The position numbers and the translations under genes are program-made. Positions 50,107-59,236 of a DNA stretch of 64,000 bases are shown here, piece by piece. Origin of the DNA: CAWUEZ02 sp963921355 (GTDB lineage: Bacteria; Pseudomonadota; Alphaproteobacteria; Thalassobaculales; Thalassobaculaceae); assembly GCA_963921355.3 (NCBI GenBank), contig OZ001190.1, positions 496,001 to 560,000 of the forward strand. Reading direction: 5' to 3'. Numbering within the stretch: position 1 is the stretch's first letter; the number at the start of each line of letters is the position of its first letter. A model generated the notes under the pieces. That model was not told the origin of the DNA, made no database searches, and saw nothing but the letters and a program-made list of their open reading frames with translations.

Positions 50107-50985
50107 ATGCCAGGATCAAGCGCCATAAGCCTGCCGGACACGCTGGTCTCGACCGGCTGGCTGGCCGACAATCTGGGGGCCGAGGGCCTGCGGATCTTCG
50201 ATTGCACCTGCTTTCTGGTACCCGATCCGAAGACCACATTGCGGGCGGAAAGCGGCCTGAGCGCCTATCGTGAAGCGCATATCCCGGGGGCCGGCTTTCT
50301 CGACATCACCGACGCCTTCTCCGACCCCGCGGGCCGGTTCCGCTTCACGATGCCGGACCCCGACACCCTGGCCGGCCAGTTCGCCGCCCACGGTCTCGGT
50401 GCGGGCGACGCGGTCGTCCTCTACGCCGCCGACAACCCGAGCTGGGCGACCCGGTTCTGGTGGATGCTCAGGGTCATCGGGGTCGACAACGCGGCGGTTC
50501 TGGATGGCGGCCTGAAGAAGTGGCGGGCCGAGGGTCGGCTGGTGGAAGCCGGTGACGTCACCCTCACCCCGGCCACCCTGCGCGCCGATCCCCGGCCGGA
50601 CCTGGTGGTCGGACGAGATGCCGTCCGCGCGGCCATCGACGATCCGGATACCGTCGTGGTCAACGCGCTGTCCGCCGAACAGCATCGCGGGGAAGGCCCG
50701 CACTACGGGCGCCCCGGCCGGATCGCCGGTTCGACCAACGCGCCGTCGCGCGATCTGCTGGATCCGGAAACCGGCGCGTTTCTTTCGGCCGAAGCGATCC
50801 GAGCGGTGCTCGCCGCTGCCGGCGCGATGGAGGCCAAGCGGGTGGTACCGTATTGCGGCGGCGGGATCGCCGCGTCGGTCACCACCTTCTGGCTCACACG
50901 CCTCGGCAAGAGCGATGTTGCCCTGTACGACGCCTCGCTTTCGGAATGGGTGACGGATGACAGCCTGCCCATGGAGACCGGCTGA
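50107..50985 (+). CDS. Thiosulfate/3-mercaptopyruvate sulfurtransferase (tandem rhodanese)
   Basis: About 292 aa with two rhodanese domains. The inactive N-terminal one has WLADNLGAEGLRIFDCTC and EAHIPGAGFLDI; the C-terminal one carries the persulfide cysteine in VVPYCGGGIAAS. The CGGGIAA loop is closer to thiosulfate-type than to the CGSG(V/I) mercaptopyruvate loop. Two starts, MWTMPG and MPG (three codons later), both share one GGGGAG ribosome site; the second has better spacing. Divergent from the EamA gene. Confidence 0.87.
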   Translation: MPGSSAISLPDTLVSTGWLADNLGAEGLRIFDCTCFLVPDPKTTLRAESGLSAYREAHIPGAGFLDITDAFSDPAGRFRFTMPDPDTLAGQFAAHGLGAGDAVVLYAADNPSWATRFWWMLRVIGVDNAAVLDGGLKKWRAEGRLVEAGDVTLTPATLRADPRPDLVVGRDAVRAAIDDPDTVVVNALSAEQHRGEGPHYGRPGRIAGSTNAPSRDLLDPETGAFLSAEAIRAVLAAAGAMEAKRVVPYCGGGIAASVTTFWLTRLGKSDVALYDASLSEWVTDDSLPMETG

Positions 50986-50997
50986 AGCGGCCGGTCG

Positions 50998-51558
50998 TCA
51001 GTCCGCGGTGAGTGCCAGCACCACGATCCGACTGCGGCCGTAGTTTCGGTCGTCCAGCACCTCGAAGCCGTTCGGAGGTTCGACCGCTTCCCGGCGATCG
51101 ACCTCAACCACGACGACCGTATCCGGGTCGATCCAGCCGGTTGCGCGGGCCGCCTCCAGGGCCGGCGCCCAGGCGCCGGACCCGTAGGGCGGGTCCATGA
51201 AGACCACACCGGCCGGCCCCGGCGCGCGCTCGTGCAGGCGGGTCGCATCACCGGACTGGACCTGCGCGCGCCCCCCGGCCTTCAGCTTGGCGACATTGGC
51301 GCGCAGCGCATCCAGGGCCGAGGGGTGGGTGTCGATCAGGACGACCCGGTCGGCCCCCCGCGACAGCGCCTCGAGACCGAGCGCGCCGGTTCCGGCGAAC
51401 AGGTCGAGGACCAGCGCGTCCCGAAATCCGGGACCGAACCGACCGCTTTCGAGCATGCTGAATACGGCCTCACGGGCGCGCTCGGGCGTCGGCCGCACGT
51501 CGAGACCCTCCGGGGCGGAGAGTTTAGCGCCGCGGTGCTTTCCGGCGACGATCCGCAT
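50998..51558 (-). CDS. rsmD: 16S rRNA (guanine(966)-N(2))-methyltransferase
   Basis: 186 aa. MRIVAGKHRGAKLSAPEGLDVRPTPERAREAVFSML, then LVLDLFAGTGALGLEALSRGADRVVLID (SAM site) and the catalytic VVFMDPPYGSG. Exact RsmD layout. The start lies inside the 3' end of the pseudouridine synthase gene (35-base overlap, different frame), coupling two ribosome-modification enzymes. Confidence 0.94.
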   Translation of the reverse strand: MRIVAGKHRGAKLSAPEGLDVRPTPERAREAVFSMLESGRFGPGFRDALVLDLFAGTGALGLEALSRGADRVVLIDTHPSALDALRANVAKLKAGGRAQVQSGDATRLHERAPGPAGVVFMDPPYGSGAWAPALEAARATGWIDPDTVVVVEVDRREAVEPPNGFEVLDDRNYGRSRIVVLALTAD

Positions 51559-52528
51559 GGCGTGCTTCCCGTTTGCCAGGACGTGCCTGGTCTGAAGTCT
51601 TCGAGCCGATGGAATCCGACCGCTTGCCGGTCTTGGCGGCCTTATCGGTCCTGGTTGGCGGCCGGGTCCCGGTCCGCTTCGGCTTGGCTTTGGCCCGACA
51701 CTCGCTGTCGCCGTGATCAAGGCCGAGCTGACCTTTGAGAACCCGGGTTTTCACTTCCTCGACAGCGCCGGGCGCAATGTCACCCAGTTGAAAGGGCCCG
51801 TAGGAGACCCGGATCAGCCGGCTGACCGTTAAGCCGAGATGTTCCATGAGCCGGCGGATTTCCCGGTTCTTGCCTTCGCGCAGGCCGACCGTCAGCCAGG
51901 AGTTCGTGCGGCTTGCCCGGTCGACGGACACCTCAATTGGCCCATAGGCGGTGCCGTCGACGGTGATGCCGCGTTTCAGGGCGGCGAGAGCGGCTTCGTC
52001 GAGGGCACCGAACACGCGAACGCGGTAGCGCCGGGTCCAGCCGGTCGACGGCAGCTCCAGATGGCGGGCCAGGGCGCCGTCATTGGTCAGCAGCAGCAAA
52101 CCCTCGCTGTCGACATCCAGGCGGCCGACCGACACCACCCGGGGCAGGTCCGCCGGCAGGGTATCGAAAACCGTGCGGCGGCCTTCCGGATCCCGGTTGG
52201 TGGTCACTGTGCCGCGAGCCTTGTGATACCGCCAGAGCCGTGGCTGCTCGATGGTCGGGATCGGATTGCCGTCTACCAGGATCACGCTGCTTTCCGTCAC
52301 CGTGACAGCGGGACTGTCCAGGACAGTTCCGTCGACGCTGACACGGTCGTCGGCGATCCAGCGCTCGGCATCGCGACGCGAGCACAGCCCGGCGCGGGCC
52401 AGCCGCTTGGCGATCCGCTCCGGCTTTCGGGCGTCGGCGAACAGTTCCGCCAGCTCGCTGGAACTGCGCAGCGGTTTCGGTTTAGCGGGGCGGGGTTTGG
52501 CGGAACGAGGCTTCGCAGGGGAGGTCAT
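51524..52528 (-). CDS. rluB: 23S rRNA pseudouridine synthase, RluB/RsuA family
   Basis: 334 aa. S4 RNA-binding domain ERIAKRLARAGLCSRRDAERWIADDRVSVDG (about 38-70). Catalytic block VGRLDVDSEGLLLLTNDG with the active Asp, and SWLTVGLREGKNREIRRLMEHLGLTVSRLIRVSYGPF. Long basic, disordered N- and C-terminal tails (SPAKPRSAKPRPAKPKP; many K/R/T at the end). ATG MTSPAKPR has a GGGAGG-like site upstream. RluB is favoured over RluE/RsuA by the length and S4 domain. Confidence 0.88.
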   Translation of the reverse strand: MTSPAKPRSAKPRPAKPKPLRSSSELAELFADARKPERIAKRLARAGLCSRRDAERWIADDRVSVDGTVLDSPAVTVTESSVILVDGNPIPTIEQPRLWRYHKARGTVTTNRDPEGRRTVFDTLPADLPRVVSVGRLDVDSEGLLLLTNDGALARHLELPSTGWTRRYRVRVFGALDEAALAALKRGITVDGTAYGPIEVSVDRASRTNSWLTVGLREGKNREIRRLMEHLGLTVSRLIRVSYGPFQLGDIAPGAVEEVKTRVLKGQLGLDHGDSECRAKAKPKRTGTRPPTRTDKAAKTGKRSDSIGSKTSDQARPGKREARHADRRRKAPRR

Positions 52529-52625
52529 CGTCGAGCATGTAGCGCGCGGCCGCGGACCATGCAATCTGATCCACCGGCGAACCCAGGCCATCGACAGCCA
52601 TCGGAAATCAGCCTATGCCGCGCCC

Positions 52626-53090
52626 ATGAGCACCAAGCGCCACCAACCGGCGAGCCCGATGTCGCTGGCCCTGGAGCAGGCTGGCCTCGCCGCCGCCGCC
52701 GGGGAAGTCCCGGTTGGCGCCGTCATTGTCGACGCCGAGGGAACTGTGCTGGCCGTCGCCCACAATCGGGTGGAAACGCCACCGGACCCCAGTGGCCATG
52801 CCGAGATTCTGGCCCTGCGCGCGGCCGCCAAGCGGCTCGGCACTCCCCGCCTGACCGACTGCGATCTGTACGTCACCCTGGAGCCCTGCGCGATGTGCGC
52901 CCAGGCGATTGCGCACGCCCGGATCCGGCGTCTGGTGTTCGGGGCCTACGACCCAAAAGGCGGCGGCGTCGAACACGGCCCCCGGATCTTCCAGCAGCCG
53001 ACCTGTCACCACCGACCGGAAACCGTCGGCGGCGTCGAAGAGCGGGCCGCCGGAGACCTCCTGCGCCGGTTCTTTCATGAAAGACGGTGA
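52626..53090 (+). CDS. tadA: tRNA-adenosine/nucleoside deaminase
   Basis: 154 aa cytidine/deoxycytidylate-type deaminase. PDPSGHAEILALRAAAK (zinc His and proton-shuttle Glu) and TLEPCAMCAQAIAHARIRRLVFGAYDPKGGGVEHG (two zinc cysteines) are the TadA motifs. The start MSTKRHQP is the only good one; the longer open frame overlaps the divergent rluB control region. Converts A34 to inosine in tRNA-Arg. Confidence 0.92.
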   Translation: MSTKRHQPASPMSLALEQAGLAAAAGEVPVGAVIVDAEGTVLAVAHNRVETPPDPSGHAEILALRAAAKRLGTPRLTDCDLYVTLEPCAMCAQAIAHARIRRLVFGAYDPKGGGVEHGPRIFQQPTCHHRPETVGGVEERAAGDLLRRFFHERR

Positions 53091-53138
53091 CAGGGCCGCA
53101 GCGCTGACCCCGCTCTGACTTTATGGTGTGGACCCGGG

Positions 53139-54953
53139 CTAGCGAAGAGTGGATACCGCGATGCCCGAAGACCGCAGCTTCGCCTGTTTCTTGAGACGTG
53201 CCACCTCGTCCATCACGGTGTCCGCCCCGAGGTCGGCGCGGTCGGCCGGCAGGGCCAGCAGGCCAACGCTGCAGGTCAGGCACCCGAACCGACGCAGCTC
53301 ACCGTCGCGGCCTCTGGCCTCGATGTAACCGCGCTCTCGGGTGGCGGCGTCGTAGAAGCTCTCAACCTCGAACGCGAACTGCGCCACGAGCTCGGCGACA
53401 TGGCTGGCGACCTCGCCGGGATGTTCGGCGCGGAAGCCGGCGAAGAAATCGTCGCCACCGATATGGCCTATGAAAACACCCTCACCCGTGAAGCGCTTTT
53501 GCAGCAGTTCGGCGAACAACTGGATGGCCCAGTCGCCATTGCGGAATCCGTAGGTGTCGTTGAACGGCTTGAAGCTGTCGAAGTCGAAATAGGCCAGAAC
53601 AAAACTCGAGGACCGGTCCGGTATGGCGTCGAGGACCCAGTCCTGGATCGACAGGTTGCCCGGCAGTCGGGTCAGGGGGTTCTGGTCACGGGCCGCCGCG
53701 ACGGTTTTTTCGTGCAGAACCTTGAGAAGCGCGGTCGAATTCAAGAAGCCGACGTATCGGCCCTGCTCGGCCAACAGGAGTCCCGGCGCATCCGATCGGT
53801 GGGCGAAGATCTCGAGGATCTTCTCGATCGGCATGTCGATGCTCGCCGTCGGACAAGGCTCGACCAGGTCGCGCAACCGCAGCCCGAAGGCCTTGTTGAC
53901 CATCAGCTCGCGGCCGTAGGGCGAAAAGGCATAGGCCTTGAGATCGCTGTCGCGCACCACGCCGACCGGCGCGCGGACCTCGTCGATGACGGGAAACACC
54001 GAGATGTGGCGGTTGCGACGGAATGCTTCGAACACCTCGATCATCGGCAGATCGATCGCCAGCGCCGGCAGCTCCTCCATCTGGCTGCGCACCAGCGACA
54101 TATCGGTCGAGCGGTTACGGCGCTCTCGCCTGTTCAGCTTCGCCACACCCGGATAGACCGAGAGCACATGGTCCACGTCCTGCGTCGGTCGCTGGATCAG
54201 GTAGCCCTGGACCATGTCGAAGCCGAGATCCCTGCAGGCTCTGAACTCCTCCTCGGTCTCAACACCCTCCGCCACCATTCGGATGCCGAACACGTGCATC
54301 ACATCGACCAACCGCGACAGGAACAACCGCTTCTTGGGCTCTGAGTGAACGCCCTCGATGAAATAGCGGTCGACTTTGACGTAGTGCGGGGCCAACTCGT
54401 GGATCAGGCGGAGCCGCGAATACCCCTGCCCGAAATCGTCCAGTGCGAGGTGGGCGCCGGCGGCATTCAGCCGATGAAACGCATCGACGGCTGTATCCCC
54501 GGTCACCACGTCCTGGGACTCCGGGATTTCGAGGCAGAAGCGCTCCGGATCGATGTCATTTGCCGCCAGTTCGCGAACGATCTCATCGACAAAGGGCGCG
54601 CCCTGGGACAGCAACCTGGCGTCGACGTTGAAGAACAGGCGCGCCGTCTCACTCGGCAGGGTCCTGACGGCCCGCAGTGCCTTTCGAAGCAGCACCCGAT
54701 CGACGTCGGACAGCCACCCGCGGTCGTGGACGTCGTCGAAGAAAGCCGGGATGGAAGCCGCGCCCAAACGCTCGACGCCCCGCAACAGGGCTTCGTAGCC
54801 ATGGGCGATTCCGGTATCCACACTGACGATCGGCTGGAAGGCGTATTGCAGGTTTGTCTCGACGGAATCCAGAAACGACTGTAGGTCCTGATCCGAATCA
54901 GGACGCGTTGCCGCCGACCTTTGCTTGGTCACCTCGACTTGGGTGCGCCGCAT
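53139..54953 (-). CDS. EAL-CBS-GGDEF cyclic-di-GMP signalling protein
   Basis: 604 aa. EAL phosphodiesterase domain (about 30-270) with its metal and catalytic residues intact: Glu54 in YEALLRG, Asn109, Glu142, Asp172-Asp173 in LDDFGQG, Lys193, Glu229. Next, two CBS motifs (about 290-415), then a GGDEF domain whose signature is GGDDF (499-503), a Glu-to-Asp change that some active cyclases tolerate. No membrane segment. The CBS pair likely senses adenyl nucleotides. Divergent from the TIR-like gene. Confidence 0.92.
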   Translation of the reverse strand: MRRTQVEVTKQRSAATRPDSDQDLQSFLDSVETNLQYAFQPIVSVDTGIAHGYEALLRGVERLGAASIPAFFDDVHDRGWLSDVDRVLLRKALRAVRTLPSETARLFFNVDARLLSQGAPFVDEIVRELAANDIDPERFCLEIPESQDVVTGDTAVDAFHRLNAAGAHLALDDFGQGYSRLRLIHELAPHYVKVDRYFIEGVHSEPKKRLFLSRLVDVMHVFGIRMVAEGVETEEEFRACRDLGFDMVQGYLIQRPTQDVDHVLSVYPGVAKLNRRERRNRSTDMSLVRSQMEELPALAIDLPMIEVFEAFRRNRHISVFPVIDEVRAPVGVVRDSDLKAYAFSPYGRELMVNKAFGLRLRDLVEPCPTASIDMPIEKILEIFAHRSDAPGLLLAEQGRYVGFLNSTALLKVLHEKTVAAARDQNPLTRLPGNLSIQDWVLDAIPDRSSSFVLAYFDFDSFKPFNDTYGFRNGDWAIQLFAELLQKRFTGEGVFIGHIGGDDFFAGFRAEHPGEVASHVAELVAQFAFEVESFYDAATRERGYIEARGRDGELRRFGCLTCSVGLLALPADRADLGADTVMDEVARLKKQAKLRSSGIAVSTLR

Positions 54954-55050
54954 CGTTGAAAACCCGCAGAAGAAATTCCGCTCTCAGCGTTGCTGGAAAG
55001 CCCTAAAACTCTCTTAATTTCCGTGCTGCCGTCGGAAGAAAAATGACGGA

Positions 55051-55467
55051 ATGGTTGATCCGATGCCCGAGAAAACGACCCCGATCCACGTAGTCTTCGA
55101 CCTGGAGCGCGAGCGCCTGACGGCCCGTCGGTTTCTGCACGAGCTGGCCGAGCAGAGGTGGCCCGTGACGGTAACCGGGGTCTCCAAGCGCGAAGACATC
55201 GATCCGCGCCACAAGGAGCTCGTCGTCACCGAGCGGATGCGGGTGGCCAAAGTGGCCCTGGTCCTTGTCACGCCCATGTCGGGCGTCAGCCGGAACGTCA
55301 ACGAAGAGGTCAAATTCGCGAAACGCGCGAACTTGCGTCTGGTCGGCGTCCTGGTTGCCGGCTCGACCGCGACCACCAACCTGCCGGAGGGCCTGCATCG
55401 CCACTCGGTTGTCGGCTGGGACTGGGCGGCTCTGAAGCAGGAGATCCTGCCGAAACCGATGGAGTGA
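55051..55467 (+). CDS. TIR-like (DUF1863/MTH538-type) domain protein
   Basis: 138 aa. Flavodoxin-like fold reading: TPIHVVFDLERERLTARRFLHEL, VTGVSKREDIDPRH, VAKVALVLVTPMSGVSRNVNEEVKFAKRANLRLVGVLVAG and VVGWDWAALKQEI at the end. The S-x-x-V-x-x-E-V-x-x-A segment and the closing GW(D/N) are typical of TIR-like MTH538 proteins used in antiphage and signalling systems. No effector partner next to it. Single domain, cytosolic. Two ATGs four codons apart are possible starts. Confidence 0.65.
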   Translation: MVDPMPEKTTPIHVVFDLERERLTARRFLHELAEQRWPVTVTGVSKREDIDPRHKELVVTERMRVAKVALVLVTPMSGVSRNVNEEVKFAKRANLRLVGVLVAGSTATTNLPEGLHRHSVVGWDWAALKQEILPKPME

Positions 55468-55557
55468 GCCGCGCTGGACCCTGATCGGATGTGATCGCGC
55501 CGAACCGATCGGGAGCCCTCGCTGCAGCGGTTCGGCGCGTCGCGAAGGTGCTACCGG

Positions 55558-56838
55558 TCAGCCGCCACCGGCCTCCAGAGCACGCCAACCGATGTCGCGA
55601 CGGCAGAAGCCATCAGGCCAATCGATGATGTCAACCGCGGTATAGGCCCGCGACCGCGCCTCTGCCGCATCGGCTCCGAGGGCGGTCACCCCGAGGACCC
55701 GACCGCCGATTGCCCGCAGCGTTCCGTCCTCGCCTTTTGCCGTACCGGCATGGAAGACGACGACATCATCGGATTCCGCCGCCTCGGCCCCGGAAATGAC
55801 CGTGTCCTTGCGATACGCGCCGGGATAGCCCTCGGCCGCCATCACCACGCAGAGCGCCGTCCGGTCGAACCAGCGCAGGTCGAAATGGTCGAGCTGGCCG
55901 TCCACGGCGGCGACCAGGGCTGCCAGGAAATCGCTTTTCACCCGCAGCATCAGTGCCTGGCATTCCGGGTCGCCGAAGCGCACGTTGTACTCGATCAGCT
56001 TCGGTCCCTCGGCCGTGATCATCAGGCCGGCAAACAGCACGCCCCGAAACGGGCGGCCTTCCGACGCCATGCCGGCCACGGTCGGCGCGATGATCTCCTG
56101 CACAATCCGGTCAGCCATGGCGGCATCGACGACCGGCGCCGGAGCGTAAGCCCCCATCCCACCGGTATTGGGTCCGGTGTCGCCGTCGCCGACCCGCTTG
56201 TGGTCCTGGGCGCCGCCCAGCGGCAGGATGGCCCCGCCGTCGGTCAACGCGAAGAAGCTGGCCTCCTCTCCGACCAGGCACTCCTCCACGACGATCTCCG
56301 CCCCGGCTTCACCGAATGCCCGTTCGGCCATCATGGCGTCGACGGCCGCTTCGGCCTCGCCAACGGTTTCGGCGACCACAACGCCTTTGCCGGCGGCCAG
56401 CCCGTCCGCCTTGACGACGATCGGTGCACCCTCGCGGCGAATGTAGGCCTTGGCCGCCTCCGGGTCGGTAAACCGGCCATAGGCGGCGGTCGGAATGCCG
56501 TGGCGGATGCAGAAATCCTTGGTGAAGGCTTTCGAGCCTTCGAGTACAGCGGCCGCAGCGCTCGGTCCGAACGCCTTTATTCCAGCGTCCTGCAGGCGGT
56601 CGACCAGACCGGCCACCAGCGGTGCCTCCGGACCGACAACGACCAGATCGATTCGCTGATCGACGGCGAACCGAACCAGCCCACCCAGGTCGTGGACCGG
56701 GATGTCGATGCAGGTCGCCTCACGGGCGATGCCGGCATTGCCGGGCGCGCAATACAGCGCGGTCACCAGGGGCGAGGCGGCAATTGCCCAGCACAAGGCG
56801 TGCTCGCGCCCGCCCGATCCGACCACCAACACGCGCAT
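55558..56838 (-). CDS. purD: Phosphoribosylamine-glycine ligase
   Basis: 426 aa ATP-grasp enzyme. MRVLVVGSGGREHALCWAIA, VVGPEAPLVAGLVDRLQDAG, VVKADGLAAGKGVVVAETV, DHKRVGDGDTGPNTGGMGAYAPAPV and FRGVLFAGLMITAEGPKLIEYNVRFGDPECQ are all diagnostic. Second step of de novo purine synthesis. Divergent from xseA with a 74-base control region, a conserved alphaproteobacterial arrangement. Confidence 0.96.
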   Translation of the reverse strand: MRVLVVGSGGREHALCWAIAASPLVTALYCAPGNAGIAREATCIDIPVHDLGGLVRFAVDQRIDLVVVGPEAPLVAGLVDRLQDAGIKAFGPSAAAAVLEGSKAFTKDFCIRHGIPTAAYGRFTDPEAAKAYIRREGAPIVVKADGLAAGKGVVVAETVGEAEAAVDAMMAERAFGEAGAEIVVEECLVGEEASFFALTDGGAILPLGGAQDHKRVGDGDTGPNTGGMGAYAPAPVVDAAMADRIVQEIIAPTVAGMASEGRPFRGVLFAGLMITAEGPKLIEYNVRFGDPECQALMLRVKSDFLAALVAAVDGQLDHFDLRWFDRTALCVVMAAEGYPGAYRKDTVISGAEAAESDDVVVFHAGTAKGEDGTLRAIGGRVLGVTALGADAAEARSRAYTAVDIIDWPDGFCRRDIGWRALEAGGG

Positions 56839-56912
56839 CCGCTCACCCCTCTCGTTAGAACGCGTTCACTGGCCGCGTTCACAGGCCGCGGTGTGTAGCA
56901 TAGATTGACGCC

Positions 56913-58424
56913 ATGCAAGATGGCGCAGCAGCCAAGGACGGCCCGGGCAACCTGCCGGAGTTCACCGTCGCCGAGATCAGCCAGGCGGTGAAGCGGACCG
57001 TGGAGTCCAGCTTCGAGCGCGTGCGCGTGCGCGGCGAGGTGTCGCGCCCGACACGGGCCGGTTCCGGGCATCTCTATCTGACCCTGAAGGACGAGTCGGC
57101 GGTGCTCGACGGCGTGTGCTGGCGCGGTTCCGCCCAACGCCTGTCGATCCAGCCCGAGGAGGGCATGGAGGTGATCGCCACCGGCAAGCTGACGACCTAT
57201 CCCGGCCGTTCGAAGTACCAGATGGTGATCGAGCAGTTGGAACTCGCCGGCGAAGGCGCGCTGCTCAAACTGCTGGAGGACCGGCGCCGGCGGCTGGCCG
57301 CCGAAGGGCTGTTCGATACCGAGCGCAAACAACCGATTCCGTTCCTGCCGGCCGTGATCGGGGTTATCACCTCACCGACCGGTGCTGTGATCCGGGACAT
57401 CCTGCATCGGCTGTCGGATCGGTTTCCCGTCCACGTCATCGTCTGGCCGGTCCTGGTCCAGGGTGAGGGCGCCAAGGAACAGATCGCGCGGGCGATCGCG
57501 GGGTTCAACGCGCTGGCGCCGGAGTCCGAGACGGTACGACGCCCGGACCTGCTGATCGTGGCCCGCGGCGGCGGCAGCCTCGAAGACCTCTGGGCCTTCA
57601 ACGAGGAGGAGGTCGTGCGGGCCGCTGCGGCCTCCGGCATTCCCTTGATCTCGGCGGTTGGCCACGAGACCGATACCACGCTGATCGACTTTGCCAGTGA
57701 CCGTCGTGCGCCAACGCCGACCGCGGCCGCGGAGATGGCCGTGCCGGTCAGAACCGACCTGATCGCCCGCATCGCCGAGGATACCGGGCGCCTGGCGAAC
57801 GCGATCGCCCGGCGCCTGACGGAAGGTCGGACCATTCTGAGCGGGCTGGCCCGGGGGCTCGGCGATCCGGCGGCCCGCATCGAACAGGCACAGCAGCGCC
57901 TGGACTACGCGGTGGATACCGCACAGGGCCGCATGACCGCCCTGCTCGACCGGCTCGGCTTCCGGGTTCAGCGCCGCATCCCCTCGCCCGGCGATGTTCT
58001 GGCCCGCACACAAGGGCGTTTCGACACGATTGCCCGCGGCCTCCGTCTGACCGCGATCGAGCGTGCCATCGGCGACGGGGTGCGGGATCTCGATCGCATC
58101 GGCGGAGTGGCCCATCAGTCCCTGGCACGCCGCCTGCGCGACACCGGCGACCGGTTGGACGCCCTGGACCGGGTGCTGCGCGCGAACTCCTTCGAACGGG
58201 TGCTCGACCGGGGGTTCGTCCTGGTCCGGGACGCCGACGGAAAGCCGGTACAGTCGGCCGCCGGGACCCACGACGGCCAGCGGGTCTCCCTGCAGTTCCG
58301 CGATGGCGAGGCCGCCGCGGTGATCGGCAGCGAGACCCCGACGCAGCCGGCGCCGCAGAAGCCGACCCGATCCTCCACCGGCAAAGGCAAGAGCTCGGCC
58401 CCGACCCAGGAGTCGCTGTTCTGA
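56913..58424 (+). CDS. xseA: Exodeoxyribonuclease VII large subunit
   Basis: 503 aa. N-terminal OB-fold EFTVAEISQAVKRTVESSFERVRVRGEVSRP...GHLYLTLKDE, the catalytic core with GVITSPTGAVIRDILHRL, RPDLLIVARGGGSLEDLWAFNEEEVVRA and SAVGHETDTTLIDFASDRRAPTPTAAAEMAVP, then the long helical region and the C-terminal VLDRGFVLVRDADGKPV domain. A basic tail ends the protein. Stop overlaps the M23 peptidase start (TGATG). Confidence 0.95.
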   Translation: MQDGAAAKDGPGNLPEFTVAEISQAVKRTVESSFERVRVRGEVSRPTRAGSGHLYLTLKDESAVLDGVCWRGSAQRLSIQPEEGMEVIATGKLTTYPGRSKYQMVIEQLELAGEGALLKLLEDRRRRLAAEGLFDTERKQPIPFLPAVIGVITSPTGAVIRDILHRLSDRFPVHVIVWPVLVQGEGAKEQIARAIAGFNALAPESETVRRPDLLIVARGGGSLEDLWAFNEEEVVRAAAASGIPLISAVGHETDTTLIDFASDRRAPTPTAAAEMAVPVRTDLIARIAEDTGRLANAIARRLTEGRTILSGLARGLGDPAARIEQAQQRLDYAVDTAQGRMTALLDRLGFRVQRRIPSPGDVLARTQGRFDTIARGLRLTAIERAIGDGVRDLDRIGGVAHQSLARRLRDTGDRLDALDRVLRANSFERVLDRGFVLVRDADGKPVQSAAGTHDGQRVSLQFRDGEAAAVIGSETPTQPAPQKPTRSSTGKGKSSAPTQESLF

Positions 58425-59236
58425 TGCGCCTCGTGGGGCTCGTGCTGGCCGCCTGCCTGTTCGCCGCCGGCGGCCGGGCGGAAACGGTCCTGAACGGGAC
58501 GCTCGCTCAGGGCGGCGTGGTGTTCGGGACCACCGACCCCGGCACACGCCTGACCGTCGACGGGCTGCCGGTGCGGGTTGCGGCCGACGGGCACTTCGTC
58601 TTCGGATTCCATCGCGATGCCGCCGAGACCGCGCTCCTGGTGATCGAGCGCCCGGACGGACAGAGCGAGCAACGCGCTCTTTCGGTGGCCCAGCGCAGCT
58701 TCAAGGTCCAACGGATCGACGGACTGCCACCGAAGATGGTCACCCCACCGCCTGAGACCCTGGCGCGGATCCGCAGCGATGCGGCCGAGGTCAGGGCGGC
58801 CCGTGCGACCGACCGAGATCGGCCCGACTTCCTGTCAGGCTTCATCTGGCCGGCGACCGGCCGGATCAGCGGCGTGTACGGAAGCCAGCGGATCCTGAAC
58901 GGCCAGCCCCGGCAGCCGCATTACGGCATCGACATCGCCGCACCGACGGGGACGCCGGTCGTGGCCCCGGCCGATGGCGACATCACCCTGGCGGCCACCG
59001 ACCACTATTTCACCGGCGGGACGGTCATCCTCGACCATGGCCACGGGCTGTCCAGCACCTTCATCCATCTCGACAAGGTGGACGTGGCCGTCGGCGATCG
59101 GCTGCGTCAGGGCGAGATGATCGGGACGGTCGGCGCGACCGGACGCGCAACCGGCCCGCATCTGGATTGGCGGATCAACTGGTTCCAGCGCCGGCTCGAC
59201 CCGGCCTACCTGGTGCCGCCGATGCCGAGCGGCTGA
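58424..59236 (+). CDS. M23 family metallopeptidase, exported
   Basis: 270 aa. Signal peptide MRLVGLVLAACLFAAGGRAE, an N-terminal beta domain, then the LysM-less peptidase domain with GVYGSQRILNGQPRQPHYGIDIAAPTGTPVVAPADG (HxxxD zinc site) and LSSTFIHLDKVDV plus TGRATGPHLDWRINWF (HLxW). All zinc ligands are present, so it is probably an active peptidoglycan endopeptidase. Translationally coupled to xseA. Its 3' end overlaps the convergent lpxK by 31 bases. Confidence 0.92.
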   Translation: MRLVGLVLAACLFAAGGRAETVLNGTLAQGGVVFGTTDPGTRLTVDGLPVRVAADGHFVFGFHRDAAETALLVIERPDGQSEQRALSVAQRSFKVQRIDGLPPKMVTPPPETLARIRSDAAEVRAARATDRDRPDFLSGFIWPATGRISGVYGSQRILNGQPRQPHYGIDIAAPTGTPVVAPADGDITLAATDHYFTGGTVILDHGHGLSSTFIHLDKVDVAVGDRLRQGEMIGTVGATGRATGPHLDWRINWFQRRLDPAYLVPPMPSG

